From Stichopus chloronotus (taxonomy: Eukaryota; Echinodermata; Holothuroidea; Aspidochirotida; Stichopodidae), in the NCBI GenBank assembly GCA_021234535.1, contig CM037845.1:3004501-3068500 (forward strand): a DNA stretch of 64,000 bases, written 5' to 3'. Shown here one piece after another: positions 22,336-35,786 of this stretch (position 1 is its first letter; the number at the start of each line of letters is the position of its first letter). The translations under genes and the position numbers were made by a program. The notes under the pieces were generated by a model, which did no database searches, was not told where the DNA came from, and saw only the letters and a program-made list of their open reading frames with translations.

Positions 22336-23843
22336 ACGACATTGCCAACAATTCGAGAAACAAATTTGATTTGTTTTCAGACTTTCATCATTTCTGACTT
22401 TAATCATTTCTGTTGGGACATATAGGCATGCACGTGATCCGCGCTTAAATCCCTCCCACTGACAAAATCATCTAATCACTTTCTATTCTATGTTAATCAG
22501 TGCATTTGGTTGCTACCCATTAAAATCCTTCAATACTGCTGTAAGCCCCATTGATTTCTTGAATGACTATAGCAACTGAATCTCTAATATCGTTAAAAAT
22601 AACTTTAATTAAGCCTTAAATTGTTATCACAATGCTCTCTCCCAGTCTCTCGTTCTCCCTCAGCTATTCTCGATACCCAAACGCCATTACAATCAAATCG
22701 CATTACCCGATTAAGATTGTAATAATTGCTCTCTGGGTTTTTGACGAACATCAACTTAAAGTGATTGCGTGCGTATATACGAAAAAGTAAAAACATTACA
22801 AATTTTCACGTCTAAAACTTTAGCAGGTCTTTCAATTGAACCATTTAGACAATTTGGGAAAATAAGTAGGTTTGGGGGAAAAAAATTGTGCCATATGATT
22901 TTAAATTCTCATAAGATAGAGACAAAAAGAGTGAAATGTGAACATGTCAAGATGTAGTGATTGACAATTTTCATTCCCCTTAACGGAGAGCGTCTTTGAA
23001 CAAGCCAATGGGTAAGATATCCAGTTGGTCGAAACAGCTAATCTCTGATGCCTTAATGAGGTGATGAGTTTGTAGTAAATCTGTAAACACTGTAATTCTT
23101 TTCACAATCTCCGATGCCGATCAAGGAGCTACAACTTACGTAGCATGTTTTTGATACACTAGTGACACCTGTACTTTTGCATATGCATTTCGTAGACGCG
23201 CCCTACCTAACAATCACCAATTTTTAAATGATAATTCTGTTTTTATTGTTTTTATGCCGTTTCCGTTGTCTTGCAAAGTCATTGCTGTCACGTTCGTTGA
23301 CTCGGAATGACGTATTCCGTCCATGAACAACCTGGCATGTAAATTTAACAATAAAGGAAAACTTAAGATCGAACACTGATCCTTTTTGTTCTGATTTATC
23401 CGTACATACGCAATCACTTTAAAGCGTCAAGCAGTAAGAAAATTGGAACGGTCTAATTTACTGATTGACAACGACGATTTTTTTATCAATGTTCGTAAAG
23501 AGACTATACGCAGTTGGCTCTACAAAAGAAAATGAAATATTATTTACACCATGTTACACGCTTTTGACGTCAGTTAAGAATATCTTCTTTCAAATACCTC
23601 TTTCAGTGTAGAACGGACTCAAAAGTTCGATCATTTATTTACATCGTAAAACGGCTTCGGAAATTCTCATTTCTTTTTTCTCAGTCTCAAGTCGTCGATA
23701 TAATCTAGTACACAACAGGGACGCAGTTTGAAATACTCGAAGTTTTTCAGTTTTGTTCACATTCTCTCTATCTATGGCTCCATTAGTCGGTAGTAGACAC
23801 TCTGATGGAAAACATCAGCCCCGATTTGATTTCGAAAGTGTAA

Positions 23844-23872
23844 GGGAGGGGTGGGTGGGTGGGTGGGTGGGG
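23844..23872 (+). repeat. (GGGT)n run with G-quadruplex potential
   Basis: Seven runs of three or four G separated by single A or T bases, in the order GGG-A-GGGG-T-GGG (four times T-linked)-GGGG. Single-base loops are the most stable class of quadruplex-forming sequence. Confidence 0.8.
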
Positions 23873-24747
23873 ACAATTAACCCTACCTCCTCTGTTATCA
23901 GCGACAAAAAGTTTCTTATCAGCAGAGCTCGGAAGATATTACAAGCTGCGTAGGTTTTAGTTATTCATTAAAAAGTAAAGATACTTATGTATACATTATA
24001 AACATCATATACTTGTCCCCATTACGGTTTAATATTTACATTCATTCCTTACAAAAAATAATTCAAAATCTATTTTTTGGATTTTTTTTTTCCAAAATTG
24101 AGGGGTACACCGATGATAGCTGAGCGAACAAATTTTTCCACAGTGAAGTCCAAGCCTTTGTCCCGCATCACCACATTCCTTTTTTTATTTTTATTTTTTT
24201 TATTTTTTGTTCATAAACAACTACCGTACTTGACTTCGTTCCCACCACATTTTGGTCCTGGGACCGTACGTCACTGTTGGTTGCATCGTCTCAAAATCTC
24301 TAAGATTAATTATTCTAATTGTCTGTATTATCTCATCGATCGTAATCTCTTGGGTAAATTTTAGACTATTCAACTGAATCTTTGCTGCCAGATCAACTTA
24401 TGGCAGAAACAAGTAAGAGCTTACTTCAGATATTTCTCTAGAGGTCTAATAATCGTTTGTTCGTTTGCGAAAGAATGTCTGTCTAGTTCTTTTGGTAAAA
24501 TGCCTGTATGGTTTCGTCCTTATCTATCTTTCTGGTCCCATCACCATCTTCATCTCTTACTATATGTTCTCTAATGGAGAAGGTAAATTGAATACATCGC
24601 TTGGTGATAGCACACTTGTCAAATGTAGTGCTACTCAATTATGGAATACATGTATATATTATAGAATGTGTGTACCCGTGAGTGTGTAGTTTGTAACGAT
24701 GTTTTAGGGCTTCTCTGCGAAAATTTTGCAAATTAGCGTCACCACGA

Positions 24748-25179
24748 TTGTATTCAAAAATAAGTCTCGACAACCCTTTTTTTTTGAGATTTTACTTGGG
24801 TAATATCACCTATGTTGTTATTATCACAAAGCATTTGTATTTTGTATATCGAGGTATAGTATTTTATTTATCGAGGTGCTGCGGTGTTATCCATTCCGAT
24901 GACTCTAGCATAGTAACTTACATTGAGAGATCTTACCAATTGCCATCTACGCCGATCAAACAGTTTGCCAAGTTGATTATTGAACAAATCTTGTCTTTTA
25001 TGGAGAGAAAAATCTTGGAAAGACCTTGCCAGAAACACGAAGAGTGCAAAATATGGAAAGCAGTATTTGTCGGTTCTACGTCACACATTTTCAGGCTCGT
25101 GCTGAAGCCCAACTTTCAAAGCTTCTTTTCACACCTAAGGAAGCTTCCTCTAATGAAGTCGTTTTGTTTAACTGCATAG
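24748..25179 (+). CDS. Unidentified 143-codon open frame
   Basis: The longest unexplained single frame in the window. It begins MYSKISLDNPFFLRFYLGN, contains an early hydrophobic half and a later lysine/cysteine-rich half (KHEECKIWKAVFVG), and ends FCLTA. I recognise no domain. At this base composition one such frame per window this size is not far from chance. No splice sites or polyadenylation signal decide the case. Confidence 0.13.
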   Translation: MYSKISLDNPFFLRFYLGNITYVVIITKHLYFVYRGIVFYLSRCCGVIHSDDSSIVTYIERSYQLPSTPIKQFAKLIIEQILSFMERKILERPCQKHEECKIWKAVFVGSTSHIFRLVLKPNFQSFFSHLRKLPLMKSFCLTA

Positions 25180-28100
25180 AACGTTAAAGAATTTCATATA
25201 TTGGGTTAAGTTTTCTTGCTTGTGGAGAATTCCTTTAATTTTCTTCTCAAACTAATATCAGTTTTTAATAAACCGTGTCATACAGTGGCGACTGTGAGTT
25301 TTGGAATAGTCAAATATCCGTTGGAAGTTTTCCGAGACGAGAATGAACAATTTGAATAAACACAAAGTAATGTCACCGGTATTAATAATCTCAGAGAGGA
25401 AAGTGCATTCCACAGAACGTAATTTCTGTAGAAAATTGTGACCATAAACGGGAACAGGGGAATATCCAAGCATAAAGTTTAAATCGTTGTCAGCACGCAA
25501 TGTTGTTCATCCTATTTGAGTGTAGGTTATTATCTCGCACCTTCAATGAGCTTATTGAGATTGTTCACAAAAAAGTATAATTGTATTACAATAACATATA
25601 TTACATTTTAAATTTATGATTCGTTTTCACGTCTTAATGTCTATGGTAAATGGTCAACTGAGGCATTCTAACCATCTGACACAACTGAAGCAACCATGGG
25701 AGGTAACAATCAAAATCACTTATTGGAAATCTTTGAGCTGACACTCGTTTGCCATAGGCCCAATGTATTAATCATAGGCAACTCGGATTTGAAAAAGGAA
25801 TTCTGTACATTCAGTGACAGTGGAATAGATACATGACTGATGAGGCTTAGTAGAAGTATTGGTATGGATGCGTCACCTTCGAACGCCTGAAAAAATGGAC
25901 GGCGAAATCAACTCATTGAACCCATTTAAAATTTAAGTAGTATTGAACAGTGACGTCACTCTTATGAACTAGGACAGTCTTAACCTCGGGCTTCGACAAA
26001 AAAGGGCCCGATACACTGATGAACGGAAAAACGGAACCTTTTTGGATATAGTGATGACTGGTATTTACTGGGGAAGAAAAATCAGACAAGACTGAAGAAG
26101 AAAATATACATATTTTTTACAAGATTCTGTTTGATCTATGGTATATATTTAGAAAGAACTTTTATAGGTAATTTGCTAAAGTATTTTTCTGTCATTCCCG
26201 TGATGTATTTCCAACATTGAAACATACTTGTCAGCTTAATTCAATGTGTAAATGGTCATTTAAATGTTCTATACTAAGACCCCCCCCCGGCATTGACCGT
26301 ACATAAATTCTTGGTCCTCCTAATAGGATACCCTTTGGGGCAAGGAACTGGGTTCCCGGGTTAGGTCGTTGGTATTGACATCAGTAATAACACTTTGGAA
26401 CAGAAAGAGTATAATCATCTCAATGGTTTACTGATATGAAATGCAACATGACAACCTCGTAGCTGGTTTTCAAGCTTCATACACTTACTTGAAAGTTACA
26501 ATTATCTTCCAAAATTGTTGTTCACGAAAGATGGGCAGACACGGAAGCAGCTGAGTGTGGTCTTATTTGTGGATTCAAAGGTCAATTCTGTATAATGTAA
26601 TCAGGAAAGTTTCCTAGCTGACATTATTTTTTAAAAGTTACCAATTGCAAAAGTTATTTAACGTTAATTCAAACTACAAAGAGATACTAAAATAACCAGA
26701 TAGAACACACAGAACCACATAGAACTCAGACCTCGGTGTGCTGAAAATTTTGCCAAATAATATGTGTGAATGCAACATACCTGATCAAAAGTCAAATGTA
26801 GTTGGTGTTTCAGAAAAAAAAAACTTACCAGTTTCAGAAATGTATATACAGAGAAGGAAAAAAAAAACGAGAAACATGTAAGAGAATATTTTGCACGTAA
26901 AAGTATTGTCTTTCATTGAATACGTTTCTTACAGAACTCATATATGCAGTTCCATATATGCCTTTATTAAATACCTTTCCTGTGTATTACTGCATATTTT
27001 TGAGCCTGTTAGAAAGTTCCCCTGCTTTTATAATTACAAGAAGCATTATGAGAATTTACAAGAATTAATCAGTAAAAGTTTGGAGAAGAGAGAAATTTCC
27101 GTTATAGAAACCAACAAAAGCACAAGAAAATCAGACCTCATCAAAATTCATGCCTCGGGTTGAGCAGTCGCACTTACTTACATTTTATTGTTCCTTTCAT
27201 TTTTTAAATGTTGCATCAGGTTTCTGTTATTTATTTTTCACTTCGAATCTCTATCAGACTACTGTATATATAGAGATGGATTTGCGAATATGCAAACATA
27301 AGTTGCCATTTAAAATTTTAATCATACAAATATGAGATCGCTCACGTCTCCATGGTAATATAAAAACTGACCAATTACCAACATTACGTTGTGATTATAC
27401 TAGTATTTGCTTTTTAATTATGTAACCTGTGCCTCCAAATTGTTTGTAAGGTAAATATTTCCAGAGAAAAAAGCAAACAGTGTCATTTTCATGAAAATTC
27501 AAGTCTAGTGCACGTTTAGAGCAATACCCGACAATTTCTCATTGAAAGCACTCTTTTCTATGCAATAACGTGTTTTGTTTTTCTTTGTCTATGTTTGATA
27601 ATCGTGCCAATATATTGCGACCAGGTCTACATTGATCCATGATGGGGTATTCAATTGAATAGAATATTCTGTCAAAAAATGTTCTCAGTGAAACTAACAT
27701 TTGGAAATTTCTTCAAGTTTACAAGCCTTTAAATTTCTTCAAGTCGCCTTGATTTTCCTCACACCTGTGTTACCTACGAAAGCAACGAGTGATTTATGCC
27801 CAACAAAAGGAGGATCAATTACGTCTTTCTCCTGATGGTTAACATTATGGTCATTCATTGATATTATAGTCAAATCACTACAGCTAGGCTGTGCAGCCTA
27901 CCACAATATTAGTAGCATGTTTGAACTGTTGTCCTATATTCAGTGGATTAGATTGCTCTCGTAGCAGTTCACCTTGAGATCAGTTACCTTTCGAGTGAGT
28001 TACGTTTGTCCCTTTAGAAAGGACAACCAAAATACTTTTGCATCATTTTGTGGTTCCGTGGTGTCCCTCGGTAGAACCGTCCTACCAGTTAACACCATCA

Positions 28101-30581
28101 ATGTGTCACAGAGAAAAACTCAAAGACTTCAGTAACCACGCGGTTTACACATATTCCTCTCGAAAACTCTTCGATATATTTAAGGACACTCGAAATTGTA
28201 ACCATGGCAACAAATCATGTGACCAGCACATGATTCTTTCAATGAGTATGAAGAATGCCATACTTTTCTGTTATATTCTTTTTTGTAAGTTGATGATCCG
28301 AACAGCAAGTGTACAACAAATCACTGGTTCTAAACTAAAACAAAGCATACATGGATATAGTGCTTGGCGTGGTATATATGAAAATTTACAATAAAGGAAC
28401 ACTGTAAGTATAAATATTTAAAATGATAATAGAATGAGTGATTGCACAATTTTCAAATTAGCCTTATAATATCATCAATTAGCTTACTGAGTGAAAGTTA
28501 AGAGAATAGGCCAGTTAATATTCTAAATTTTCTCGTAAAGTCCATAATAATATGAAACTTCATGTCAATAACTTTCAATCTTGTTCCTAGTCTTCGTGTA
28601 TATAGATATACGGATCGCTTGGCACCAGCAAGATTTTTCAATGGGCCGTCGGAGAATACAACGTAGAAGTCTCACAGACATAACGGACAACAAAACTATT
28701 GTACGACTATGACGTCACTTTGCCGTGTTATGAATTATTCATGAGGCTGTCTCGAACGTTATTTATCGTAAAATGCGTCACGCGTACGAATGTTTTTATT
28801 GACCAAGTGGGTGTTACTCTTACGGGAACTTGCTTGTATGGTCATTATTGAATTTATATACTCATTTTGTGGCATGTAGTTTGGGAGGGTCTAGAATATT
28901 CTTTTAAAGATTTAAAAATGATGTTTCAGACGTTTCACACCAAGGTTATACTTTATCAACAAACAAATAAAGGCAAACAAGAAACTGGTTTAGTCAGCAG
29001 TTATGTGGCACCTAAAGGTGAAAAAGGCAATTTGGAATTAACAAATACTACATACCACTCTCACTAACGTCTACAATAACTTCGTGATCCAGCAGACTCC
29101 GTAAATGAAGAAAGACAATGGGATTCTCTCTGTAATAGCTATACCTAGAAAGACTAACTATAAGCACCATAGTCATGCATGAATAGGGCGGTGTTGCTTG
29201 TCTGTAACTGTTTTCTTTACACTCCATTCAGTGGAAAGCAAAAGGCTAGCATTAACCGTTACTACACAATGTTATTGGTGCATAGGCTCATTCATATAAT
29301 GTGTCTCCCTCACATCAACATAAAACCATTAACATAAAACAACTCGACATTAAAATCACAGTAATTATAATTAACCTTAATTTTTTGGTAAAATTTACTC
29401 TTCATTTATAGAGTAGAGACACCTTTTAACTTAGTTTATGATTGTATATGTTCAAATTGGGTGTTTCGGCAACGACCAAGACCTTTAACTTCAATTTCGA
29501 CAACCAAATCTGATTTCATGATCATCAGTCTGGGCTTATGATTTATTTTAATAGATAAATTAATACAATTCTTTTAATCGAACTTCATATTGTAAATCAA
29601 ACTCATAAGAGTTAAAAAAAAAAACATGGGATTAGACCTCATAAGATCTGATGTAAAGTAGACAATACATTGTAAATTAATACTGTGTACATGACGTTAT
29701 CACAATCCGAGGGTACCGTAAGACCCCTGAACAACATAATTGTGTGTAATGTTGTAACAAACTTGATACCCCCTCCCCCACCCCTTTGAAACAACGTCCT
29801 TAACTAAAGTAAGTTCATGTATTCCGAATGAGTTGATACTTTCATTACCGGCATGGTCATTAGTTCGGACATTTAGATTGTGTATTACGTGATGGGGTCA
29901 ATAAGTTGACCATGAAAGAAAAAAATAGAGAAATAAAATAATACCGCATTATCAAGTAAAGATGTGGTACTTGACTAAATAAACGCAAGTATATTTCATA
30001 CGGGTCTCAAGAAGATAGTTCCTATATCTATGCACATGACTATCTTACATCAGTTCTCCTCTGTGGGGCCACGTCGCTATGGAATCAGTCAGTTTTAAGT
30101 GGGCTAAACGTCGGCTTTGGTTATTCCTGGCTATTTATCTATATATAAATGACATATAAACACAAGGGGTACTTCGGGCGAATATTCGGCTTTTCAGGCA
30201 GGACCAAGTCAGCGAAAATATCGATGGGCTTTAATGAGTCGTAAATTACGATGCGAAGCCGAAGTACTTCGTCCCTTGTAACGGTGCTGTCTATATGTTT
30301 AAAAGCAATCTTCGCCTAATTTATGTAAAACGTCCTTTTGGAAATAAATAATAATAAATGCGGTACAACAACGATACCATACGGCTGACGAAAGGCGGAA
30401 ACTTTTCCATGAAATTTAATGGAAAGTCGCAAAGAAAGAACGCAATAATTAAGTAAAAATTGATTAGATAATTAATTAATTTAAATAATTTAAATTATCC
30501 AAGATCCACACCACCTTCGATTGTGTTAACGTTTCTATAAATGGCTTATTTGAATCTTTAATAATAGTATCCTCTCAATTT

Positions 30582-31399
30582 TTACGTCGAACTGTTGGTA
30601 AATTTTTCTTTGTTTTGGTCTTCTTTTCTCTTGTGATTCACTTGTTCGGTGTTAACAATGGACACCGTGGCTGTCCCCACCCCTACGGTGGCTGCAAAAC
30701 AACGTCTGCCACACACAGCCTTTTGTAGGGCCTTCCGGTAACGGTCGTTCTTAAAGGCGTATATGAACGGGTTCATGCAAGAGTTGCAAAATGCCATCAA
30801 AACGGAAACGTGGTAATACCAACTTTGAAAATCGAGGTCCCACCCAAGATTATAGGCCACAAACATGAACTGATTTGGCGCCCAGCAAATCGCGAAAGTC
30901 AATACCACCGTCGATAACATCTTCACCACTTTCTTCCGAGCTTCCAACAACTCCATCGCCATTTTGTCGCTGACCTCCGATGCTCTCAAAATGATGGCGT
31001 TCTCTCTCAAGTTCTTCATGATGCGGTAGTAAGAGATCCCCATGACAACCAAAGGAACGAAATATATCACCACGAAGTTGAGCACCCCGTCGAAGATCTG
31101 AATGAACGTACTAGGCCATATGACGATACATGCTCCGTCAACTTCGTGAAAGATGTACAGCATGTATATGTTAGTAACGAAGGCTATGATCCATACCATA
31201 ATCACCATGAATACAGCTTTACGGAGAGTGAAAATGGCCTTATACCTTAAAGGGTACATGATACCAACGTAACGTTCTAAGGTGACGCACGTTAAGTTCA
31301 ATACCGACGCGACGAAACTCGTCCACAGGGGGAACTTTGACAGGAAGAGCCTACAGATGAGGTCACCAGCTGTACCAGACGGTACATTGATCTCGATAC
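30582..31399 (-). CDS. GPCR exon 2 (ECL1 to C-terminus)
   Basis: The acceptor TTTCCTTTTTCTGTCCAG precedes GTATCGAG. Codes for residues 84-355 from GIEINVPSGTAGDLICR through TM3-TM7 and an asparagine/lysine-rich tail ending FTNSST and TAA at 30584-30582. Confidence 0.95.
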
Positions 31400-34300
31400 C
31401 TGGACAGAAAAAGGAAATATAAAAATGTCAAAGTAACCCTTCAAGGAGAGGTTCTCCGCTTATAAACATAATATATGTGACGCCATTTTGAACAGTTCGT
31501 GACCTCCTTTCTCCAAAATGTATTGTGTGTAATGTCAATCAAACATCGAATAGTGTGATATATGTTTGACGAGAGAGTTTCTAACCTTGGAATATTGTAC
31601 GATGACGTGAACAGCCTTCTCTAAACTACATTTCGATACTAACAGAACTTAAATCCTGTTCATGGAGAAGAGGCGTTTAAGATAAGATCACGACATTTGT
31701 ACTCAGTTTTAATCTAAACATCAAACGTAGATGACATCTTTAAGTTGGTATTTCATTTTTTCTCATTTTTTTTTCTATAGACCTACTTTCATCAATATTC
31801 ACGACAAGATCGAACACCAGTTCACATTCAGAGTAACACAACACAAAATGTTATAGACATTGTAACTTCAGATTTGTAAGGTAAAGGAGAATGAGAGGAC
31901 GTGTGGGCGGGGGGGGGGGGGAAATGAGGACGCAGTGTCAAACATTACGCTAATCCATCCATTTTTGAAATTCCTGCAACTAGTTGAGAAACTGCTTTGA
32001 GAGGTTTCCATGGAAACTAAAGACGTGAAAGTAGATATCCAAACGACGAACGAACAAATATGATTATAGAGACAACGAAAGTCTGAAGGCTACAAAGTAG
32101 TAGCTACTATATGTATACTTTCAACTAGGACTGCATTCTACTTAAATGCCTCATCCCACGCACATGCCATTATTCGTACGTTAAAATGGGATTGACTTCA
32201 ACCTCAGTCTTCTTTTGTTCTACTGAGGTTCAACTTCTTGCAAATTGTCATGGCCTGAGGTCATTTTTATCACCCCATGCTGTGATAATCCACATGGTCA
32301 ATTAAACATCGTTCTCTTAAAGTAATTCAGGTGTGTCAACCCAATGTCTAGGCTTTCTTGAGCTGCCTGGCAAGGGGTATTAGGTGTCATGTCCATCCTA
32401 ATACATGTGTAATCGGGCATGAAAGAGGGTCTGTTGAACGCTTTAGCATGGTTTTAGCACGACTATAACGTCATGCAGTACAGAAAGAGGAGATATTGTA
32501 CTTCGTTGAGAGGTTCAAGTGACACTTAAATGATACCCCACCTTACAGCCCTTGTGGTATTCAACCGAAGCTTGGTGGGTCAGTATAGTTCCTATGTGGG
32601 GTACGTCATGGTGTACATATGACAAGGATCGAGATTACTGATTTGGGTTGGGGGGGGGGGGGGTGAAAAGGGGTGTCCAAATGTGTATCCAAATGTGTGT
32701 GTGTTTGTGTGTGCTGGAGATGTGCGTGTGTGTGTACAAAAGAAAGTGTGTCACAATCGACGATACGTCGGATGAACCTCAAACCTGGTGGGCAGGTGCA
32801 TGGATGTGAGGTGTAGTGTTCTCCAGACTCGTGACGTCATAGGTCAAAGGTCAAGGGTTACAAGTTACAAAAACCCAAACCACATTTTTTATCTCAATGT
32901 GTAAATAGTCAAGAGTTATGAAACTAGCATATGTAGAAGCTAGACAATACAAGACTTTTTTAAAAAAGTATTGATGATGTCACGAGGTCACAGGCCACGT
33001 GTCCAAAGGTCAAATCGGGAAAATATGTGTCACGATCTCCTCCTAAACGGTAAGTCGGATAAAGTTCAAACTTGTTCGGTGGGTGCCTGGGTATGAGATG
33101 TAGTGTCCGCCGGACCGATGACGTCATAGTTGATGCTCAAAGGTCACGGGTACTATAGTGTATAATACAGTGTGTTAGGTGCTGGTAGTACATGGTGTCA
33201 ACGTGACTTTTACATCTTTGTCTTTCCATGAATGTGACACGGTGTTTCAATCATTGCAACCATGTTCTGGGCTGAGTGATTATGTCTGGTAGCAACGTCG
33301 TTTTTCATGGGTTGGCAGAACATTCACTCAGTATATTTTACAGCGTGTATATATTTAGGTATATTGTAGGCCCCTACAATTACACAAGAATTGAAGGTTA
33401 AACAACGCTGGACAGTTTGTAAACGAAATGATCGGTATCGCATGACCATACCCTTTTTTGCGTTACATCCTTGTGGCATGTGAAATCGCACTTACATTTG
33501 AGAAAAAGAGAAGCAATTTACAACATGTTATAAAAGTTCTCTGAGTATAATATCTAAATGGGCATGACACAGGAATCTGAAAAAGTTACGAAATGCCTGC
33601 TTGTGAGTTTTCTCTTGACAGTGGTATGTCATGCAGGTAGAAGAGCAACATCCCCCTCCCCACATTCCCTATAGCTTGGACTCTAATTCTCGACGTAAAT
33701 GTTGTATGAAATCTTGTCATCATTTTTACCACTAATACAGGTTACACTTCACGATTTCACGATATAAGTGACGATTTGGCAATTCATGGCACTTTCAAAT
33801 TATCATGACTGTGAATATACTCAAGTTTAGCTGTAAAGTGAAGATTCTTAAAGGAAAATGCCGTCACCCCATTTTGTATTAGTATAGTCACCTATCCTAA
33901 TTCATGGATGGCTCAAAACGATAAGGATGAGACTTGCAAGCTCCTTAGATTGCCTATAGCGTGTTTAATCAGTTCACGTTATTCGACAGAATGGGTCATT
34001 AAGTGATGGCGACCTCCTTAATAAAAAGCGGAAATATGTTACGGAGCAACTTCGGAATACATCCGATTAATGAAATAGCTCGTCAAATTTCGTGTAGGCA
34101 TGCACACCGAGATTTGACTTCGTGTTTTACTGAATTAATGTGACTCAATGGGTATAATAACAAACAATTAACAGACTCCCACCATTTATCCTTCTAAGAT
34201 ACATCAAAACATTACTCTCCTACATTGTTAATTTTCCCTTCCCGAGGCGCACATTCTATCGTCACATTATTCATGATATTCATACTATTTTACTCATTAT

Positions 34301-35300
34301 CAAGTCATGAAATAGTCCATTTTCTTCTTTAAGATGATGGAGATCACTAATTCATGTGACAAAAAAAAAGGCACTAATGGATAAAAAACGAGAGTTGTAT
34401 TCAAACCGCATTTTACGTATATCTTAACGTTCAAATTGTCTTTTGATTATCTGATCGTGTTGAATCGGCAAAGGGTAAAAGCAGAACTATAGCTTCGTGG
34501 TATGTGAATTTACAGAATGACTAAAGAGGAAACGTGTGACGTTCGCAATTGCTATAAAACACCGAAACGAAACAAAAGCTTGTGCTTAATTGAAAAGGTG
34601 GCTTAGCTTCGTTTATTCGTTGCATTTGATTTTTTTCCCCGCTAAAATCCCAATGAACTGATTACGGCAAATATAAAGACACTGCATTTCTGTGTATGAT
34701 GTTCTTCACAAAAAGCAAACAGAGAATTCCCATCTTCTAGAGTAGGAAGTAGTCTTAAACCAAATACTACTTTCAACCAGATCTATCCATCTACATTCTT
34801 CTCTGTCAATTTCATCTCCAAATGTCAATTAAAAACATGCGAAGAAGGATACATGCTATTGGTATAGACTCTCAATTTCTTTATCATCAAATACGGTACA
34901 CAACGAAACACTTTTTTTTTCCTGCGAATGTATTTGTCGATCCAGGTAAGTGGTAAATATTCTTTATTTACGGAAGCTCTTTTCTATCTTGAATAAGTTC
35001 ATTTCCGAGCAAGACCGATGTCAGGTTCTTACTCTCAACGAGAAAGGTATATAGATAGAAGACGGTAAAGTGGAAACCGTATTTGCTTTCAGGGGGCATA
35101 TCGATGACCTAAGTGAACTAAATCAACTTAACAGGACTTACAAAAACAAAACCTGAAACGAAAAAAGGAAAACATTAAAAGCAGCAGAAATTGACCTAAA
35201 AAGGTCGAGATCTGGAATAATTTAAAAAGAAAGAGGGATAGTTCCTTTGCGGTGAGATATTGGAATATCATCAACGTAGAATAGTCTATTGGAATGATGG

Positions 35301-35346
<46 letters not shown>

Positions 35347-35737
35347 GGTGATGATGGTGATGATGATGATGATGGTGATGACGATGATGGTGATGGTGAT
35401 GATGGTGATGATGATGATAATAATGATGTAAGATGATAACGAAGACGATGATAATGTACTGTGATATATGGTGATGAACGATGAACGTATGCTTTATGAC
35501 GGCAAAGATTTTTGAAAAATGATGGTAATGATTCATTCATTATTAATGGCTCAATTTTGATGATCAGTTACAATGATGATAATTTATTCTGATGATGATG
35601 AAAGTGATGATGATAATAATGGTGTGTGATGATGATCATAACGTTGATGACAAAGATGTTAATTTGGAAAATGATGAGAGGTGATGAACGATGATCCTCA
35701 ATTTTTGATGATCAGTTACAATGACGATGATTTATTC

Positions 35738-35786
<49 letters not shown>

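Larger units (their letters stand above)
17240..30560. other. Large intergenic interval between RCAN and the GPCR 3' end
   Basis: No convincing gene. Contents are poly-G/C tracts at 18577, 19269, 20338, 20717, 21155, 21246 and 26280; a perfect hairpin AAGTTCCG-CTTA-CGGAACTT near 19419-19438; a (CT)n run at 21447-21463; a G-quadruplex-like (GGGT)n at 23844-23872; transposon-like ends near 22195-22335; and a 143-codon frame at 24748-25179. The cluster of overlapping frames at 20650-21190 reflects locally higher GC and has no recognisable domain. Confidence 0.5.

Noticed and set aside
28038..28394. 118-codon plus-strand frame
   Set aside because: Its length is expected by chance at this composition. 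No domain, no splice or promoter support.
35222..35540. Histidine-rich and serine/proline-rich minus-strand proteins
   Set aside because: They are translations of the GAT microsatellite in different frames, with no support outside the repeat.
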